A stretch of 53,221 bases of DNA from assembly GCA_029101345.1 (NCBI GenBank), contig JAQXQU010000044.1, forward strand, positions 1-53,221. The letters are read 5' to 3'. The translations under genes and the position numbers were made by a program. Numbering within the stretch: position 1 is the first letter of the stretch; each line of letters starts with the position of its first letter. The stretch comes from Erysipelotrichaceae bacterium (GTDB taxonomy: Bacteria > Bacillota_I > Bacilli_A > Erysipelotrichales > Erysipelotrichaceae). Under the pieces are notes generated by a model. It worked only from the letters and a program-made list of their open reading frames with translations, was not told the origin of the DNA and made no database searches. This document shows positions 14,656 to 25,458 of this stretch, piece after piece.

Positions 14656-14684
14656 TTTGGAAAAGGAAAGAGGAAAAATTAATT

Positions 14685-15056
14685 ATGGCTAAAATTACTA
14701 ATGAAGATATCTTAGCTTTCTTAGAAGAAGCTACAATTCTTGAACTTAATGATCTAGTAAAGGCAATTGAAGAAAAGTTCGGCGTTACTGCTGCTGCTCC
14801 AGTTGCTGTTGCTGCTGCTCCAGCTGAAGAAGAACCAAAGGGTCCAGTTTCAGTATCAGTTATCCTTTCTGCATATGGTGATAGCAAGACTGCTGTTATC
14901 AAGGCTGTTAAGGAAATCACAGGTCTTGGCTTAGTTGAAGCTAAGGGTGTTGTTGATAAGTGCCCAAGCCCAATCAAGGAAAATATTAGTGTAGAAGAAG
15001 CTGAAGAAATCAAGAAGAAGTTAGTTGCTGCAGGAGCTTCTGTCGAAGTTAAGTAA
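14685..15056 (+). CDS. rplL: 50S ribosomal protein L7/L12
   Basis: This 123-residue acidic stalk protein has an N-terminal dimerisation helix (about 1-35), an Ala/Val-rich hinge (about 38-52) and the C-terminal domain ([20 protein letters not shown]) that recruits translation GTPases. It has the normal length and a strong GGAAAGAGG upstream. The next gene follows after only 5 nt. Confidence 0.98.
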   Translation: MAKITNEDILAFLEEATILELNDLVKAIEEKFGVTAAAPVAVAAAPAEEEPKGPVSVSVILSAYGDSKTAVIKAVKEITGLGLVEAKGVVDKCPSPIKENISVEEAEEIKKKLVAAGASVEVK

Positions 15057-15061
15057 GACTG

Positions 15062-15655
15062 ATGTCTCATTATTATACCGATAATTGCAATCTGCCTTCT
15101 GATAGGAAGCGATTCGATTACCACTTTGATAATGAGGTGTTTCAATTTGTTACCGACAATGGCGTCTTTTCCAAGACTGCTGTTGACTTTGGTAGCAGAC
15201 TCTTAATTGAAAATGTTTATAGGCGAAATCTTGGATCAAGAATGCTTGATCTTGGATGTGGATATGGTCCCATTGGCATCATCATCAAGAAGTTCAACAG
15301 TGACCTTGAAGTGGAAGCTGTTGATGTCAACTCCAGAGCCGTCAGTCTGATGGAGGAGAACTGTACTATAAACAAGACTGATATTAAGGTTTTCCTTTGC
15401 GAAGATATAATCACACTAAAAAACTGTTTTGATTCTATAACACTTAACCCGCCTGTAAGGGCGGGTAAAAGTGTAATATTCAGTCTCTATGAAAAAGCTT
15501 ATCAGAAGCTCAATAGTGGAGGCTCTTTATACATTGTTTTACAGAAAAAACAGGGTGCATTGTCTTCCAAAGCCAAGCTGGAAACATTATTCGACAAAGT
15601 CGAGATCCTTGACCGTGCTGCTGGCTATTATGTCATTGCCGGTCACAAAAACTAA
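15062..15655 (+). CDS. Class I SAM-dependent methyltransferase (YbxB/RsmC-like)
   Basis: This 197-residue Rossmann-fold enzyme has motif I LDLGCGYGPIG (near residue 60) binding S-adenosylmethionine. An NPP motif (N129-P130-P131, followed by VRAGK) is typical of N6-adenine or N2-guanine RNA methylases. It corresponds to Bacillus ybxB, found in the same slot between rplL and rpoB; RsmC-like methylation of 16S rRNA guanine is the nearest known function but is not proven. The NPPVRAGK codons lie in a strong RNA hairpin (15440-15474). Confidence 0.85.
   Translation: MSHYYTDNCNLPSDRKRFDYHFDNEVFQFVTDNGVFSKTAVDFGSRLLIENVYRRNLGSRMLDLGCGYGPIGIIIKKFNSDLEVEAVDVNSRAVSLMEENCTINKTDIKVFLCEDIITLKNCFDSITLNPPVRAGKSVIFSLYEKAYQKLNSGGSLYIVLQKKQGALSSKAKLETLFDKVEILDRAAGYYVIAGHKN
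15440..15474 (+). other. Strong hairpin inside the methyltransferase gene
   Basis: ACACTT (15440-15445) pairs with AAGTGT (15469-15474) and ACCCGCC (15447-15453) with GGCGGGT (15460-15466), giving a long GC-rich stem with a small internal loop. It is exactly over the conserved NPPVRAGK codons. No U tract follows, so it is not an ordinary terminator. Confidence 0.55.
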
Positions 15656-15692
15656 TCATTCTACACTATATTTTTGAAAGGACGGCGCATCT

Positions 15693-18600
15693 ATGAAAGA
15701 AACAAAAACCTATCACATTGCCGAATTGGGTAAGCACTCTACTCGCCGTGACTATTCCAAGGTTTCCGGATCTCTGGAATTACCAAATTTAGTAGAAATT
15801 CAGACAAACTCCTTTGATTGGTTCAAGAACGAAGGAATCAAAGAGGTCTTTGATGACATCTACCCAATTCAAAACTATAGCGGTAATATCAGACTTAAGC
15901 TTTTAAGCTATGAGTTTGGTGAGCCTAAGTACACTGTATCTGAAAGCAAATACCGTGAAGTTAACTATTCAGCGCCATTAAGAGCCAATATGGAGCTCGA
16001 AGTAATCAATGAGGACACTGGTGAAGTTTTGACCAAGAAGGAAGAAGTCTTCCTTGGTGATTTCCCAATCATGACACCTTCAGGCACTTTCATTATCAAT
16101 GGTGCCGAAAGAGTCATTGTCTCTCAGATTGTCAGATCACCTGGTGCCTACTTTGATATCTCCACTGATGACAAGACAGGCCGTGAAGCTTATGCCGGTG
16201 AACTGATTCCATCGCGTGGTACATGGCTCGAATTCATGAGTGATGACAAGAAGAATGCCTTGGGCTGCGTCATGAACATGAGCGTAGACCGCAAACGCAA
16301 GATCTTGTCCACTATTCTGTTGAAGACCATTGGTTTCGCTCTTGATCCTAGCGATGCCAAACGCAATGAGGATTCCATTTCTACTGCTAGAATGGAAACA
16401 TTCCTGGAAGCTTTTGGTCTTCCTGTCCATAAGGATCTGATTCACGATAATCCAGATCGCGAATATCTGAATATCTATGAAGCTTTATATACATCATTCC
16501 TTGGTGCATATGAAGAATTGACCAATACCCTTCAGGTTGATAAGACAGATACAACTGCCAAAGCCCTAATTGAAATGCATAAGAACCAGAAGGCCGATGA
16601 AGTAGCTACCGCTGATGGTGCTAGATCATTGATGAATGCCAAGTTCTTTGACCAGAAGAAGTACGATCTGACTGCTGCTGGCCGTTTCAAATTAGGAAAG
16701 AAGCTCAATGTCATCGACCGTCTTGAACATCATGTCCTGGCCAAGGATCTATATAAGGCTGATGGAAGCATTCTTTATAAGAAGGGAACACTGATTGAGA
16801 AGGCGGAAAGAAATGTCTTAAGGGAAGAACTGGTCAAGGGTTCCCATGTGGAAGCTTTCCCATTCAGACATTCATTCTCCCACCCAACAATTGTTGAAGC
16901 TGATACAGAAAACAAGCTGGCACTTTTAGGTCGTATTCTGGCTAATGATGTCGATCTCAAGTCTGAGACCTTATATGCCGGTACTGTCCTGACTGCCAAT
17001 GATATCAAGGCTTTGGCCAAGGAATTCAATAAAGTCAGAGTCTATAGTGGCATTATTGCCAAGGAAGTCAAATTAACCGAAAAGAACTATGCAGCGGTCA
17101 TGGATTATGGCCAGCGCCTCTTTGTTCTTGGAAGGCTTACTGACAGCAATGGCAGAAATGTCATGGTTGAAAATGCTGATGGCGAAAAGAATTTGGCAAT
17201 GCCTTTGTATCTGCCAGATCATGACACTTACCTATTGACTGATGATAATGATGCAATTATCAGACGTCGCATTGCTGAAGGTGAAGAGATGTCCGCATGG
17301 CTGGTTGGCTCTGCTTGCCAGGTTGCCTATGTTGAACATCCAAATGATCCTAAGACAATTGTCAAGCTGATTGGCGTTGATCCGCTCAATGACAAGAAGT
17401 GCATTACAATGTCAGATATGCTGGCATTATACAACTATATGTTTACACTGATGGATGGCATCGGATCATCTGATGATATCGATATGCTGGGCAACAGACG
17501 TATTCGTACAGTTGGTGAACTGATTCAGAACCAGTTCCGGATCGGTCTTAGCCGTATGGAAAAGGCAGTCAAGGAAAAGATGTCCATTACAACCGATATT
17601 GCCATGGCTTCTCCTAAGTCTTTGACAAACAATCGTCCTTTGGCTGCAGCTATCAAGGAGTTTTACTCAAGTTCACAATTATCACAATTCATGGATCAGC
17701 AGAATCCGCTTGCTGAACTGACTAATAAGAGACGTATCTCTGCTCTTGGACCTGGTGGTCTTACCAGAGAACGTGCAAGTTTTGAAGTCCGTGATGTCCA
17801 TAACTCCCATTATGGCCGTATCTGTCCAATTGAAACACCAGAAGGTCAGAATATCGGTCTGATTTCCTATTTGACTACTTATGCCAAGATCAATAAATAC
17901 GGTTTCATTCAGACACCATATCGTAAGGTCTTGCCAGATGGCACTGTTACTGAAGACTATGTCTATCTGTCAGCTGATGACGAAAATGACTATATCATTG
18001 CTCAGGCCAACGAAGTAGTTAACGGAAAACTGAAAGGCGAAAGAGTTGTCGCAAGAAAAGCCGGTGAAACCATCAATGCCAAGGCATCTGATGTTGAATT
18101 GGCCGACGTTTCACCAAAACAGATCGTTTCGGTTGCGGCTGCTTGTATCCCATTCTTGGAAAACGATGACGCTTCCCGTGCCCTCATGGGTGCAAACATG
18201 CAGCGTCAGGCTGTTCCACTATTAAAGCCTCATTCTCCATTTGTCGGTACAGGCATTGAGCATAAGATTGCCAAGGACTCTGGTGCTGGCATTGTTTCCC
18301 AGGATGATGGCGTTGTCACTTATGTTGATGCAATGAATATTGTCATTACTGATAAGAATGGCGTTATCCATGACTATCCATTAGAGAAGTTCCAGCGTTC
18401 AAATGCCGGTACTTGCATCAACCATCGTCCAATTGTCACTAAGGGTGAAGAAGTTCATGCTGGTGATATCATTGCCGATGGTCCATCAATGGAAAATGGT
18501 GAATTGGCACTTGGCCAGAATGTAACAATTGCCTTCATGACATGGCATGGTTACAACTATGAAGATGCCATCATCATGTCAGAAAGAATGGTCAGAGATG

Positions 18601-19865
18601 ATGTCTATACTTCCATTCATATTGATGAATATTCAATTGAAAGACGTAAGACCAAGTTAGGTGAAGAGGAAATCACACGTGATATTCCAAATGTCCATGA
18701 GGGCGCATGCCGCAATCTGGATACGCGTGGCATTGTCCGTGTTGGTGCTGAGGTCAAGGAAGGCGATATCCTTGTTGGTAAGGTTACACCTAAGGGCCAA
18801 AGCGATGTTTCACCAGAAGAAAAGCTCTTGTTGGCAATCTTTGGTGAGAAATCCCATGAAGTCAGAGATAACTCATTGCGTGTTCCACATGGTGGTGCTG
18901 GTATTGTCCAGTCTGTCCGTGTCTTCAGAAGAGATGAAGGCTATGAACTCAATCCTGGTGTCATTGAAGTCATCAAGATTTATGTTGTCCAGAAGCGTAA
19001 GATTTCTGAAGGCGACAAGATGGCCGGCCGACATGGAAACAAGGGTGTCATTTCCAAGATTCTCCCAATCGAAGATATGCCATTCATGCCAGATGGTACA
19101 CCTGTTGATATCATGCTGAACCCATTCGGTGTTCCTTCACGTATGAATATCGGTCAGGTTTTGGAAATCCATTTGGGTATGGCTGCCAAGAAGCTTGGCG
19201 TAAAATTTGCAACACCAGTCTTTGATGGTATCTCCAATGATGAACTTAAGTCGATCATGCAGGAAGCGGAAGTCTCTAATGACGGCAAGATCGTTCTAAG
19301 AGATGGCAGAACCGGTGAACCATATGATGAAAGAATCTCAGTTGGTGTCATGTACATGATCAAGCTTGCGCACATGGTTGATGATAAGCTGCATGCACGT
19401 GCTACTGGTCCATATTCATTAGTTACACAACAGCCTCTTGGCGGTAAGGCCCAGAATGGTGGTCAGCGTTTCGGTGAAATGGAAGTCTGGGCACTTGAAG
19501 CATATGGTGCTGCTCATACACTGGAAGAAATATTGACTGTCAAGTCCGATGATATCAATGGTCGTACCAAGACCTATGATGCAATTGTCAAGGGCAATGA
19601 CATTCCTGAACCAGGCATTCCTGAATCATTCAATGTCTTGAAGAATGAACTTCAGGCACTCTGTGTTGATATCAAGATGCTTGATAAGGATGGCAATGAG
19701 GTCAAGATTTCCAACTTTGATGATGAAGATGCAGTTGCTGTATCAGAATCTGAATTAACAGCTATTGCTGCTGAAGATACTGAGGGCATGACTCAGCTTG
19801 ATGAGGAAGGCGAAGAAGTAGCAGAAGCAATAGTTGGCCTTGATATGGATGAGGAGGGCTTGTAA
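15693..19865 (+). CDS. rpoB: DNA-directed RNA polymerase subunit beta
   Basis: This 1390-residue polymerase subunit is about 200 residues longer than Bacillus RpoB. Part of the excess lies between the GRFKLGKKL segment and [17 protein letters not shown], where the beta lobe is expanded by about 120 residues. Further excess is in an acidic C-terminal tail rich in Asp and Glu. The rifampicin region ([10 protein letters not shown] to [10 protein letters not shown], about residues 658-690) has Asn678 (codon AAT at 17724) where E. coli has His526. Other core motifs ([25 protein letters not shown]) are standard. The start follows AAAGGA. The rpoC ribosome-binding site lies in its last codons. Confidence 0.98.
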   Translation: MKETKTYHIAELGKHSTRRDYSKVSGSLELPNLVEIQTNSFDWFKNEGIKEVFDDIYPIQNYSGNIRLKLLSYEFGEPKYTVSESKYREVNYSAPLRANMELEVINEDTGEVLTKKEEVFLGDFPIMTPSGTFIINGAERVIVSQIVRSPGAYFDISTDDKTGREAYAGELIPSRGTWLEFMSDDKKNALGCVMNMSVDRKRKILSTILLKTIGFALDPSDAKRNEDSISTARMETFLEAFGLPVHKDLIHDNPDREYLNIYEALYTSFLGAYEELTNTLQVDKTDTTAKALIEMHKNQKADEVATADGARSLMNAKFFDQKKYDLTAAGRFKLGKKLNVIDRLEHHVLAKDLYKADGSILYKKGTLIEKAERNVLREELVKGSHVEAFPFRHSFSHPTIVEADTENKLALLGRILANDVDLKSETLYAGTVLTANDIKALAKEFNKVRVYSGIIAKEVKLTEKNYAAVMDYGQRLFVLGRLTDSNGRNVMVENADGEKNLAMPLYLPDHDTYLLTDDNDAIIRRRIAEGEEMSAWLVGSACQVAYVEHPNDPKTIVKLIGVDPLNDKKCITMSDMLALYNYMFTLMDGIGSSDDIDMLGNRRIRTVGELIQNQFRIGLSRMEKAVKEKMSITTDIAMASPKSLTNNRPLAAAIKEFYSSSQLSQFMDQQNPLAELTNKRRISALGPGGLTRERASFEVRDVHNSHYGRICPIETPEGQNIGLISYLTTYAKINKYGFIQTPYRKVLPDGTVTEDYVYLSADDENDYIIAQANEVVNGKLKGERVVARKAGETINAKASDVELADVSPKQIVSVAAACIPFLENDDASRALMGANMQRQAVPLLKPHSPFVGTGIEHKIAKDSGAGIVSQDDGVVTYVDAMNIVITDKNGVIHDYPLEKFQRSNAGTCINHRPIVTKGEEVHAGDIIADGPSMENGELALGQNVTIAFMTWHGYNYEDAIIMSERMVRDDVYTSIHIDEYSIERRKTKLGEEEITRDIPNVHEGACRNLDTRGIVRVGAEVKEGDILVGKVTPKGQSDVSPEEKLLLAIFGEKSHEVRDNSLRVPHGGAGIVQSVRVFRRDEGYELNPGVIEVIKIYVVQKRKISEGDKMAGRHGNKGVISKILPIEDMPFMPDGTPVDIMLNPFGVPSRMNIGQVLEIHLGMAAKKLGVKFATPVFDGISNDELKSIMQEAEVSNDGKIVLRDGRTGEPYDERISVGVMYMIKLAHMVDDKLHARATGPYSLVTQQPLGGKAQNGGQRFGEMEVWALEAYGAAHTLEEILTVKSDDINGRTKTYDAIVKGNDIPEPGIPESFNVLKNELQALCVDIKMLDKDGNEVKISNFDDEDAVAVSESELTAIAAEDTEGMTQLDEEGEEVAEAIVGLDMDEEGL

Positions 19866-19867
19866 TA

Positions 19868-22800
19868 ATGGCTAATAACAATTTTGAAGCTATTCAGGTA
19901 TCACTAGCGTCTCCTGAACGCATCCTTGAATGGTCTCATGGTGAGGTAACCAAACCAGAGACTATCAACTACCGTTCACAGAAGCCGGAAAGAGATGGCT
20001 TGTTCTGTGAAAGGATTTTTGGTCCGACCAAGGACTGGGAATGTTACTGTGGCAAATACAAGAAGGTCAGATACAAGGGTGTAGTCTGTGACCGTTGTGG
20101 TGTTGAAATCACCAAGTCATCAGTCAGAAGAGAGCGCATGGGACATATTACCTTGGCTGCTCCTGTTGCCCATATCTGGTATCTCAAGGGCATTCCAAGT
20201 CGTATGGGCTTAGTGCTCAATATTTCGCCAAAGAAACTGGAAGAGATCATTTACTTCGTAACTTGGATCATTACTGATCCAGGTGACACTGATCTTAAAT
20301 ACAAGGACACTTATACGGAAGTTGAAATCCGTAACTTTGAAACCATTTATGGCAAGGGTGCCTTCAAGGCAGCTACTGGTGCTGAAGCAGTCAGAACACT
20401 GCTTGAGCAGGTTGATGTCAACAAGGAGCGCGAACTGATCCAGAAAGAACTTGAAAAGGCTCAGGGCGAAAAACGCAAGAAGGCCATCAAGAGACTGGAA
20501 ACCATCAATGCCTTTGTCAATTCTGACAACAAGCCAGAATGGATGGTTCTTACTGTTCTGCCAGTTATCCCACCTGATTTAAGACCAATGCTGCAGCTCG
20601 ATGGTGGACGTTTTGCGACATCTGATCTCAATGACCTCTATCGCCGTGTTATTACCCGTAATAACCGTCTGAAGAAGCTGCAGGAGATTGGAACTCCTAA
20701 CATCATCGTTCAGAATGAAAAGCGTATGCTGCAGGAAGCGGTTGACGCTTTGATTGATAATGGTCGCCGTGGCAATCCTGTCAAGGGTTCCGGCAATCGT
20801 GCACTCAAGTCGCTTTCCCATTCATTGAAGGGCAAGCAGGGACGTTTCAGACAGAACCTCTTAGGTAAGCGTGTTGATTTCTCTGGACGTTCAGTTATTG
20901 CTGTTGGACCAGATCTCAAGATGTACCAGTGCGGTATTCCTAGAGAAATGGCTATTCAGCTTTACAAGCCATTTGTCATTAACGAATTAGTCAATCAGAA
21001 ACTTGCTGGTTCAAATAAATTGGCCGAAAAGATGATTGAAAAGCTCGATCCACAGATCTGGGATGTCGTTGAAGATATTATGGCTAATCATCCGGTTTTC
21101 CTAAACCGTGCGCCTACATTGCACCGTCTTGGTATCCAGGCCTTCAAGCCAAAACTGGTTGAAGGAAGGGCTATCCGTCTGCATCCATTGGTATGTACAG
21201 CATTCAATGCTGACTTTGATGGTGACCAGATGGCTGTGCATTTGCCATTGAGTGAAAAGGCCAGAGCGGAAGCGGAAATCCTGATGCTGGCATCAAACAA
21301 CATCTTAGGTCCTAAGGATGGTAAGCCTATCGTTACACCTTCCCAGGATATGGTTCTAGGCAATTTCTATCTGAATATGGAAGAGACTGCTGAAGAATTC
21401 TATGAACGCGCTGAATTCCTGAAAACATTAGGGGATGATGAAGCGGCTGAGATGTGGACAAGATTTGGTGATAGCGAAGGTCATGTCTACAAGGACTTCA
21501 ATGAAGCAATGCTTTCATATCAGAACAAGCAGGTGCACTTGCATACAAGAATTGCCATTCCGGCTAAGTCTTTAGGCAAGACATGCTTCAATGAAGAACA
21601 GAATGATTCTTATCTTATCACTACAGTGGGCAAGCTGATTTTCAATGATCAGTTCCCTGCTGACTTCCCTTATATCAACTATGTAAGTCTGCCAAAGGGT
21701 GTCAAAGCCAATCCGCTGAAAGAAACACCAGATGATTGCTTTGTCCCTAGTGGAACAGATATCAAGGAACATATCAAGGGTATGGCCTTAAGACCTGAAT
21801 TCAAGAAGAAGGACCTCGGACAGGTTATCGCCGAAGTCTTCGCACGCTATCGTACTGAAGGTTCCAGTGACATTCTTGATAACATCAAGGATCTGGGCTT
21901 TGAGTATTCAACTGTTGCGGGTATGACCGTATCTCTTGCCGATATCAATGTCGCTCCTAATAAGCAGAAGTATGTTGATGAAGCAAGAAAGAAGGCCGAT
22001 GTCCTGCAAAGACTGCTCAAGAGAGGTCAGCTGACTCCTCCTGAGTGGGAAAAGAAGTTCTCTGAACTATGGTCTGATACCAAGGATATCATCGGTGATG
22101 AAGTTATGAGCAATCTGCCTCGTAAGTCACCTATCAATATGATGGCTGTCTCCGGTGCCCGTGGTAACAAGTCCCACTTTACACAGCTAGCTGGTATGCG
22201 TGGTCTGATGGGTCGTCCAACCCAGTCCAAGTCCAAGAAGGAATACCAGCCATCAATTATCGAAGTACCTATCTACTCTTCATTCCGTGAAGGTTTGAAT
22301 GTGTCAGAATTCTTTATTTCCACCCATGGTGTTCGTAAGGGTCTGACCGATACTGCCTTAAAGACTGCTGAATCTGGTTATCTGACTAGACGTCTTGTTG
22401 ATGTATCCCAGGATGTCATCATCATGGAAGATGATTGCCATACTGATAGAGGCTACTATGTCTCTGATATTGTCGATCCAAAGGATGATTCAATCATTGA
22501 AAAGTTCATTGATCGTATCAGTGGTCGTTATTCAAAGGAAACAGTGCTTGATCCAAATACTGGTGAAGTAATCATTGAATCCGATGAATACATCGAAGAT
22601 GATGTTGCCAAGAAGATTGTCAATGCCGGTGTCAAGGGCATGCTAATCAGAAATACATTTACCTGCAAGTGCCAGGAAGGCATCTGCCGTAAGTGCTATG
22701 GCCGTAATATGGCAACAGGCAAGCTGGTTGAAAATGGTGAAGCAGTCGGTATCATGGCTGCCCAGTCCATTGGTGAACCAGGTACACAGCTGACAATGCG

Positions 22801-23674
22801 TACATTCCACACTGGTGGTGTTGCGGCATCGAGTGGTGATGGTGATATCACACAGGGTTTGCCTCGTGTTGAAGAACTATTCGAAGCTCGTTGTCCAAAG
22901 CGTCCAGCTGTTCTTGCCAAGATTGATGGTGTCATTGTCTCCATCGATGAAAAGGAAGACCATTCATTTGTCATTGCCATTGCCAATGATAATGAAACAA
23001 TGGAACACAAGACGGGCATTTCCCAGACTGTTAGATCAAAGCTAAGCGTTGGCTCGTCTGTCAAGGCTGGTGATAAGCTGACAGAAGGCAATGTCGACTT
23101 GAAGGAACTGTTGGCAATTGCTGGTGTTGAGGCTGTCCAGAACTACATTATGCTGGAAGTCAAGAAGGTCTATGCTGTAACAGGTATTGATATCTCTGAC
23201 AAGCATGTTGAGACCATCATCCGCCAGATGCTTAAGAAAGTAATTGTCATCGAACCAGGTGATTCAAGCCTATCTGCTGGTCAGACCATCTCTTTAAGAA
23301 GGTTGACAGCCCTTAACAATTCACTGTTGATGGAAGGCAAGGCTCCTGCTAAGTTTGGTCCATTGCTACTGGGCATTTCCAAGTCTTCAGTTGAAACAGA
23401 TTCCTTCCTATCTGCAGCTTCCTTCCAGGAAACTACAAAGGTCTTGACTGATGCAGCTGTCAACTCTCGTGTTGATACGCTCTTCGGCATTAAGGAAAAT
23501 GTCATTATCGGTAAGCTGATTCCAGCTGGTACTGGTTCCAAGTTTGATAGAGAATCTACTCGTCGAATCAATGAAAGAGCTGCTGAACTGGTTGCTATTA
23601 GAGAAGCCAAGAAAGCTGCTGCTATGGAATCAGAAGCACTTCCACCAGAAGTTATCGGTTCTAGCGAAGAATAA
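19868..23674 (+). CDS. rpoC: DNA-directed RNA polymerase subunit beta'
   Basis: This 1268-residue subunit carries the active site NADFDGDQ, with D449, D451 and D453 holding catalytic magnesium. It has the N-terminal zinc ribbon (CYCGKYK then CDRCG, about residues 58-76) and the second zinc site ([11 protein letters not shown], about 930-945). Bridge helix and trigger loop segments ([21 protein letters not shown]) are present. No large insertion is seen compared with Firmicutes. It starts 2 nt after the rpoB stop behind GAGGAGG, and a strong terminator ends the operon. Confidence 0.98.
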   Translation: MANNNFEAIQVSLASPERILEWSHGEVTKPETINYRSQKPERDGLFCERIFGPTKDWECYCGKYKKVRYKGVVCDRCGVEITKSSVRRERMGHITLAAPVAHIWYLKGIPSRMGLVLNISPKKLEEIIYFVTWIITDPGDTDLKYKDTYTEVEIRNFETIYGKGAFKAATGAEAVRTLLEQVDVNKERELIQKELEKAQGEKRKKAIKRLETINAFVNSDNKPEWMVLTVLPVIPPDLRPMLQLDGGRFATSDLNDLYRRVITRNNRLKKLQEIGTPNIIVQNEKRMLQEAVDALIDNGRRGNPVKGSGNRALKSLSHSLKGKQGRFRQNLLGKRVDFSGRSVIAVGPDLKMYQCGIPREMAIQLYKPFVINELVNQKLAGSNKLAEKMIEKLDPQIWDVVEDIMANHPVFLNRAPTLHRLGIQAFKPKLVEGRAIRLHPLVCTAFNADFDGDQMAVHLPLSEKARAEAEILMLASNNILGPKDGKPIVTPSQDMVLGNFYLNMEETAEEFYERAEFLKTLGDDEAAEMWTRFGDSEGHVYKDFNEAMLSYQNKQVHLHTRIAIPAKSLGKTCFNEEQNDSYLITTVGKLIFNDQFPADFPYINYVSLPKGVKANPLKETPDDCFVPSGTDIKEHIKGMALRPEFKKKDLGQVIAEVFARYRTEGSSDILDNIKDLGFEYSTVAGMTVSLADINVAPNKQKYVDEARKKADVLQRLLKRGQLTPPEWEKKFSELWSDTKDIIGDEVMSNLPRKSPINMMAVSGARGNKSHFTQLAGMRGLMGRPTQSKSKKEYQPSIIEVPIYSSFREGLNVSEFFISTHGVRKGLTDTALKTAESGYLTRRLVDVSQDVIIMEDDCHTDRGYYVSDIVDPKDDSIIEKFIDRISGRYSKETVLDPNTGEVIIESDEYIEDDVAKKIVNAGVKGMLIRNTFTCKCQEGICRKCYGRNMATGKLVENGEAVGIMAAQSIGEPGTQLTMRTFHTGGVAASSGDGDITQGLPRVEELFEARCPKRPAVLAKIDGVIVSIDEKEDHSFVIAIANDNETMEHKTGISQTVRSKLSVGSSVKAGDKLTEGNVDLKELLAIAGVEAVQNYIMLEVKKVYAVTGIDISDKHVETIIRQMLKKVIVIEPGDSSLSAGQTISLRRLTALNNSLLMEGKAPAKFGPLLLGISKSSVETDSFLSAASFQETTKVLTDAAVNSRVDTLFGIKENVIIGKLIPAGTGSKFDRESTRRINERAAELVAIREAKKAAAMESEALPPEVIGSSEE

Positions 23675-23675
23675 G

Positions 23676-23702
23676 AAAAAGCTGCAGAAATGCAGCTTTT
23701 TT
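23676..23702 (+). terminator. Intrinsic terminator after rpoC
   Basis: AAAAAGCTGCA (23676-23686) pairs with TGCAGCTTTTT (23691-23701) around a GAAA tetraloop, ending in a six-T run. Confidence 0.95.
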
Positions 23703-23749
23703 GCTATTTATTAAGCAATAGTTCAGGATAATCTAGTAAAATAATTTTC

Positions 23750-24802
23750 GTGAAAAAAGTTTTGCTTGTTCTATTGTCGTCTATTCTATTAGCAGGCTGT
23801 GCCTATGCCGATGAACGTTTTGAAGTGGCATCTGATCCTTTTCCAATTCAAAAGGAACTATTGGAAGAAGAGAAGATCTATCTGGCTGTAGGTGAAGAGG
23901 CCACCATTTCAAGTGATATCAATTATTTCAGCTGTTCATCGTCAAATGAAGAAGCAGTAGAATATCAGGATGGGATCGTTATTGGCAAAAGCAAAGGCAA
24001 AAGCCAGCTCGCATGTTCGATATCCAAATACTATTATGATACGGTTACTATCGAAGTATCAGATCTTTATGAGGTACCTCATATTGATAATGGGAAGCCC
24101 TATCTTGAGGAAGGAATGTATACCAAAGAGGAAAATGATTATCTTGACTTGATCCTTGCATACCTGATTGATAAGGCAGGCTATGGTACAAGAGCAGGAG
24201 TGGTTGAAGCTGCCAGATTCCTGGCTCTGCGCTTTCCATATCGGATTTCCTACTTCTATGAAAATGGACGTATGTATACTAGTGACAGCACACTGATAAA
24301 AGTTGATGGGGAAGGGCGCTATTATCATCAGGGACTTTATCTTGATGAATCAAGATTTGAAGATATCTACCGTTATGTATCAGGACCAGCAACCTGGGGA
24401 ACAAAGATCTACTCCTATACCATCAGTTCCATGATGCGCAATGGCCTTGATTGCAGCGGCTATGTCAGCTGGGCCATGCTTAATGGCGGCTTTGATAGTG
24501 GGGATGTCGGTGCTGGCTATGTAGCAGAAACTGACTTTGATCTTGATGATATTGGCATTAAGGTCAAAATCACTCCTGAAAGCATTGAAGATGTCAAAGT
24601 TGGGGATTTTATCAGCCGCTATGGCCATATTGGCATCCTGATAGGAAAAGATGATGAGAACTATTATGTTGCTGAAGCACTTGATACCGATTTGCATGTC
24701 CTGACTTATGATAAGGAAGGCCTTGTGAATAGTTCATGGGAGTATTTTATTGATATGGATGAGTATTATGGCGAGGATGGAATGCTCACAGATATGTGGT
24801 AA
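23750..24802 (+). CDS. Lipoprotein with Big_2-like and NlpC/P60 domains
   Basis: This 350-residue secreted lipoprotein begins at a GTG. Lys-Lys and a hydrophobic run lead to the lipobox LLAGC (Cys17 is the lipidated residue). Residues about 40-100 resemble a bacterial Ig-like Big_2 module, with acidic strands and GIVIGKSKGKSQL. The C-terminal part is an NlpC/P60 peptidase domain: LDCSGYVSWAM gives the catalytic Cys, GDFISRYGHIGILIG the His, and VAEALD the third polar residue. Such enzymes cut peptidoglycan stem peptides. There is no Shine-Dalgarno sequence; TAAAAT at 23737-23742 ends 7 nt before GTG, implying a leaderless mRNA. A terminator isolates it from the ribosomal operon. Confidence 0.82.
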   Translation: MKKVLLVLLSSILLAGCAYADERFEVASDPFPIQKELLEEEKIYLAVGEEATISSDINYFSCSSSNEEAVEYQDGIVIGKSKGKSQLACSISKYYYDTVTIEVSDLYEVPHIDNGKPYLEEGMYTKEENDYLDLILAYLIDKAGYGTRAGVVEAARFLALRFPYRISYFYENGRMYTSDSTLIKVDGEGRYYHQGLYLDESRFEDIYRYVSGPATWGTKIYSYTISSMMRNGLDCSGYVSWAMLNGGFDSGDVGAGYVAETDFDLDDIGIKVKITPESIEDVKVGDFISRYGHIGILIGKDDENYYVAEALDTDLHVLTYDKEGLVNSSWEYFIDMDEYYGEDGMLTDMW

Positions 24803-24840
24803 AGGTACATTCCCTAGGAAATAAAATCATAAAAACTTAG

Positions 24841-24877
24841 GGAGATTTGTCTATAAGAAAGACAGATCTCCTTTTAT
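24841..24877 (+). terminator. Intrinsic terminator after the lipoprotein gene
   Basis: GGAGATTTGTCT (24841-24852) pairs with AGACAGATCTCC (24860-24871), 11 of 12 matched, then TTTTATT. Confidence 0.85.
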
Positions 24878-24964
24878 TAGACAAGAGATATGGCACACTG
24901 AGTATCGTTGCATTGTTATCTTTGCGAATAATTAGAAAAATAGGGTTTTTTTAATGATTTATTA

Positions 24965-24993
24965 TTGAAAAATCATGGAAGAAATCATATAAT
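24965..24993 (+). promoter_or_regulatory. Promoter of the S10-spc-alpha supercluster
   Basis: TTGAAA (24965-24970) and a perfect TATAAT (24988-24993) have the ideal 17-nt spacing. Initiation is expected near 25000, leaving a leader of about 130 nt. It is the only strong promoter seen for the next 14 kb of same-strand genes. Confidence 0.85.
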
Positions 24994-24996
24994 GGT

Positions 24997-25106
24997 TGAG
25001 CGCTCACTGAGATATGGGAGATTGCTGGCACGCCGAGAACTGTGTGACGGAGTGATAACCAGGGAACTCACATGGAGTGAGTTATCGGATCAAATATCAA
25101 TCCGAT
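24997..25106 (+). ncRNA. Structured 5' leader of rpsJ, candidate r-protein regulatory RNA
   Basis: Three consecutive hairpins are visible. CACGCCG (25029-25035) pairs with CGGAGTG (25048-25054) with one internal mismatch. AACTCAC (25065-25071) pairs perfectly with GTGAGTT (25077-25083). ATCGGAT (25084-25090) pairs perfectly with ATCCGAT (25100-25106). The palindrome TGAGCGCTCA (24997-25006) sits at the predicted start. No U tract follows the last stem, and AAGGAGG starts at 25117, so control of translation by a bound r-protein (in other bacteria L4 plays this role) is more likely than attenuation. I do not recognise the fold. Confidence 0.5.
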
Positions 25107-25131
25107 TAATGAAATGAAGGAGGAAGATTTC

Positions 25132-25443
25132 ATGGCAAAGAATAGCGTAAGAATCAAATTAAAGGCTTACGAACACCGTTCTCTTGATATCGCATCTGAA
25201 AAGATCGTCAAGGCTGCGGAAGAAGGCGGTGTAAAAAAGGTCGTTGGACCAATCCCACTACCTACTGAAAAGCAGGTAATTACTGTTTTACGTGCAGTCC
25301 ATAAGTACAAGGATTCCCGTGAACAGTTCGAAATCAGAACTCATAAGAGACTGATTGAAATCATTGGCCCAAGCGCCAAGACAGTAGATGCACTAAGCCG
25401 TTTGGAACTGCCTAGTGGCGTCGAAATCGAAATCAAATTATAA
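25132..25443 (+). CDS. rpsJ: 30S ribosomal protein S10
   Basis: This 103-residue protein (start [16 protein letters not shown]) belongs to the 30S head and also binds NusB/NusG in transcription. An ATG at 25114 is in frame, but it overlaps the AAGGAGG ribosome-binding site at 25117-25123. ATG 25132 gives the usual length and N-terminus. It is first in the S10 operon behind a structured leader. Confidence 0.97.
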   Translation: MAKNSVRIKLKAYEHRSLDIASEKIVKAAEEGGVKKVVGPIPLPTEKQVITVLRAVHKYKDSREQFEIRTHKRLIEIIGPSAKTVDALSRLELPSGVEIEIKL

Positions 25444-25458
25444 AAGAAAGGTGACATC

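Larger units (their letters stand above)
24803..25131. other. 329-bp intergenic region ahead of the S10 operon
   Basis: It holds, in order, a terminator (24841-24874), about 90 bp without visible structure, a consensus promoter (24965-24993), and a leader with three hairpins before rpsJ. No small open frame with a ribosome-binding site was seen. Confidence 0.7.

Noticed and set aside
14573-15145. 190-codon frame antisense to rplJ-rplL
   Set aside because: It spans two conserved ribosomal genes and arises from their biased codons.
16137-16445. Frames antisense to rpoB and rpoC (several of 60-130 codons)
   Set aside because: All lie wholly within the polymerase genes and have no independent signals.
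25114-25131. Upstream in-frame ATG for rpsJ
   Set aside because: It overlaps the AAGGAGG that serves ATG 25132, and the added residues are not part of S10.
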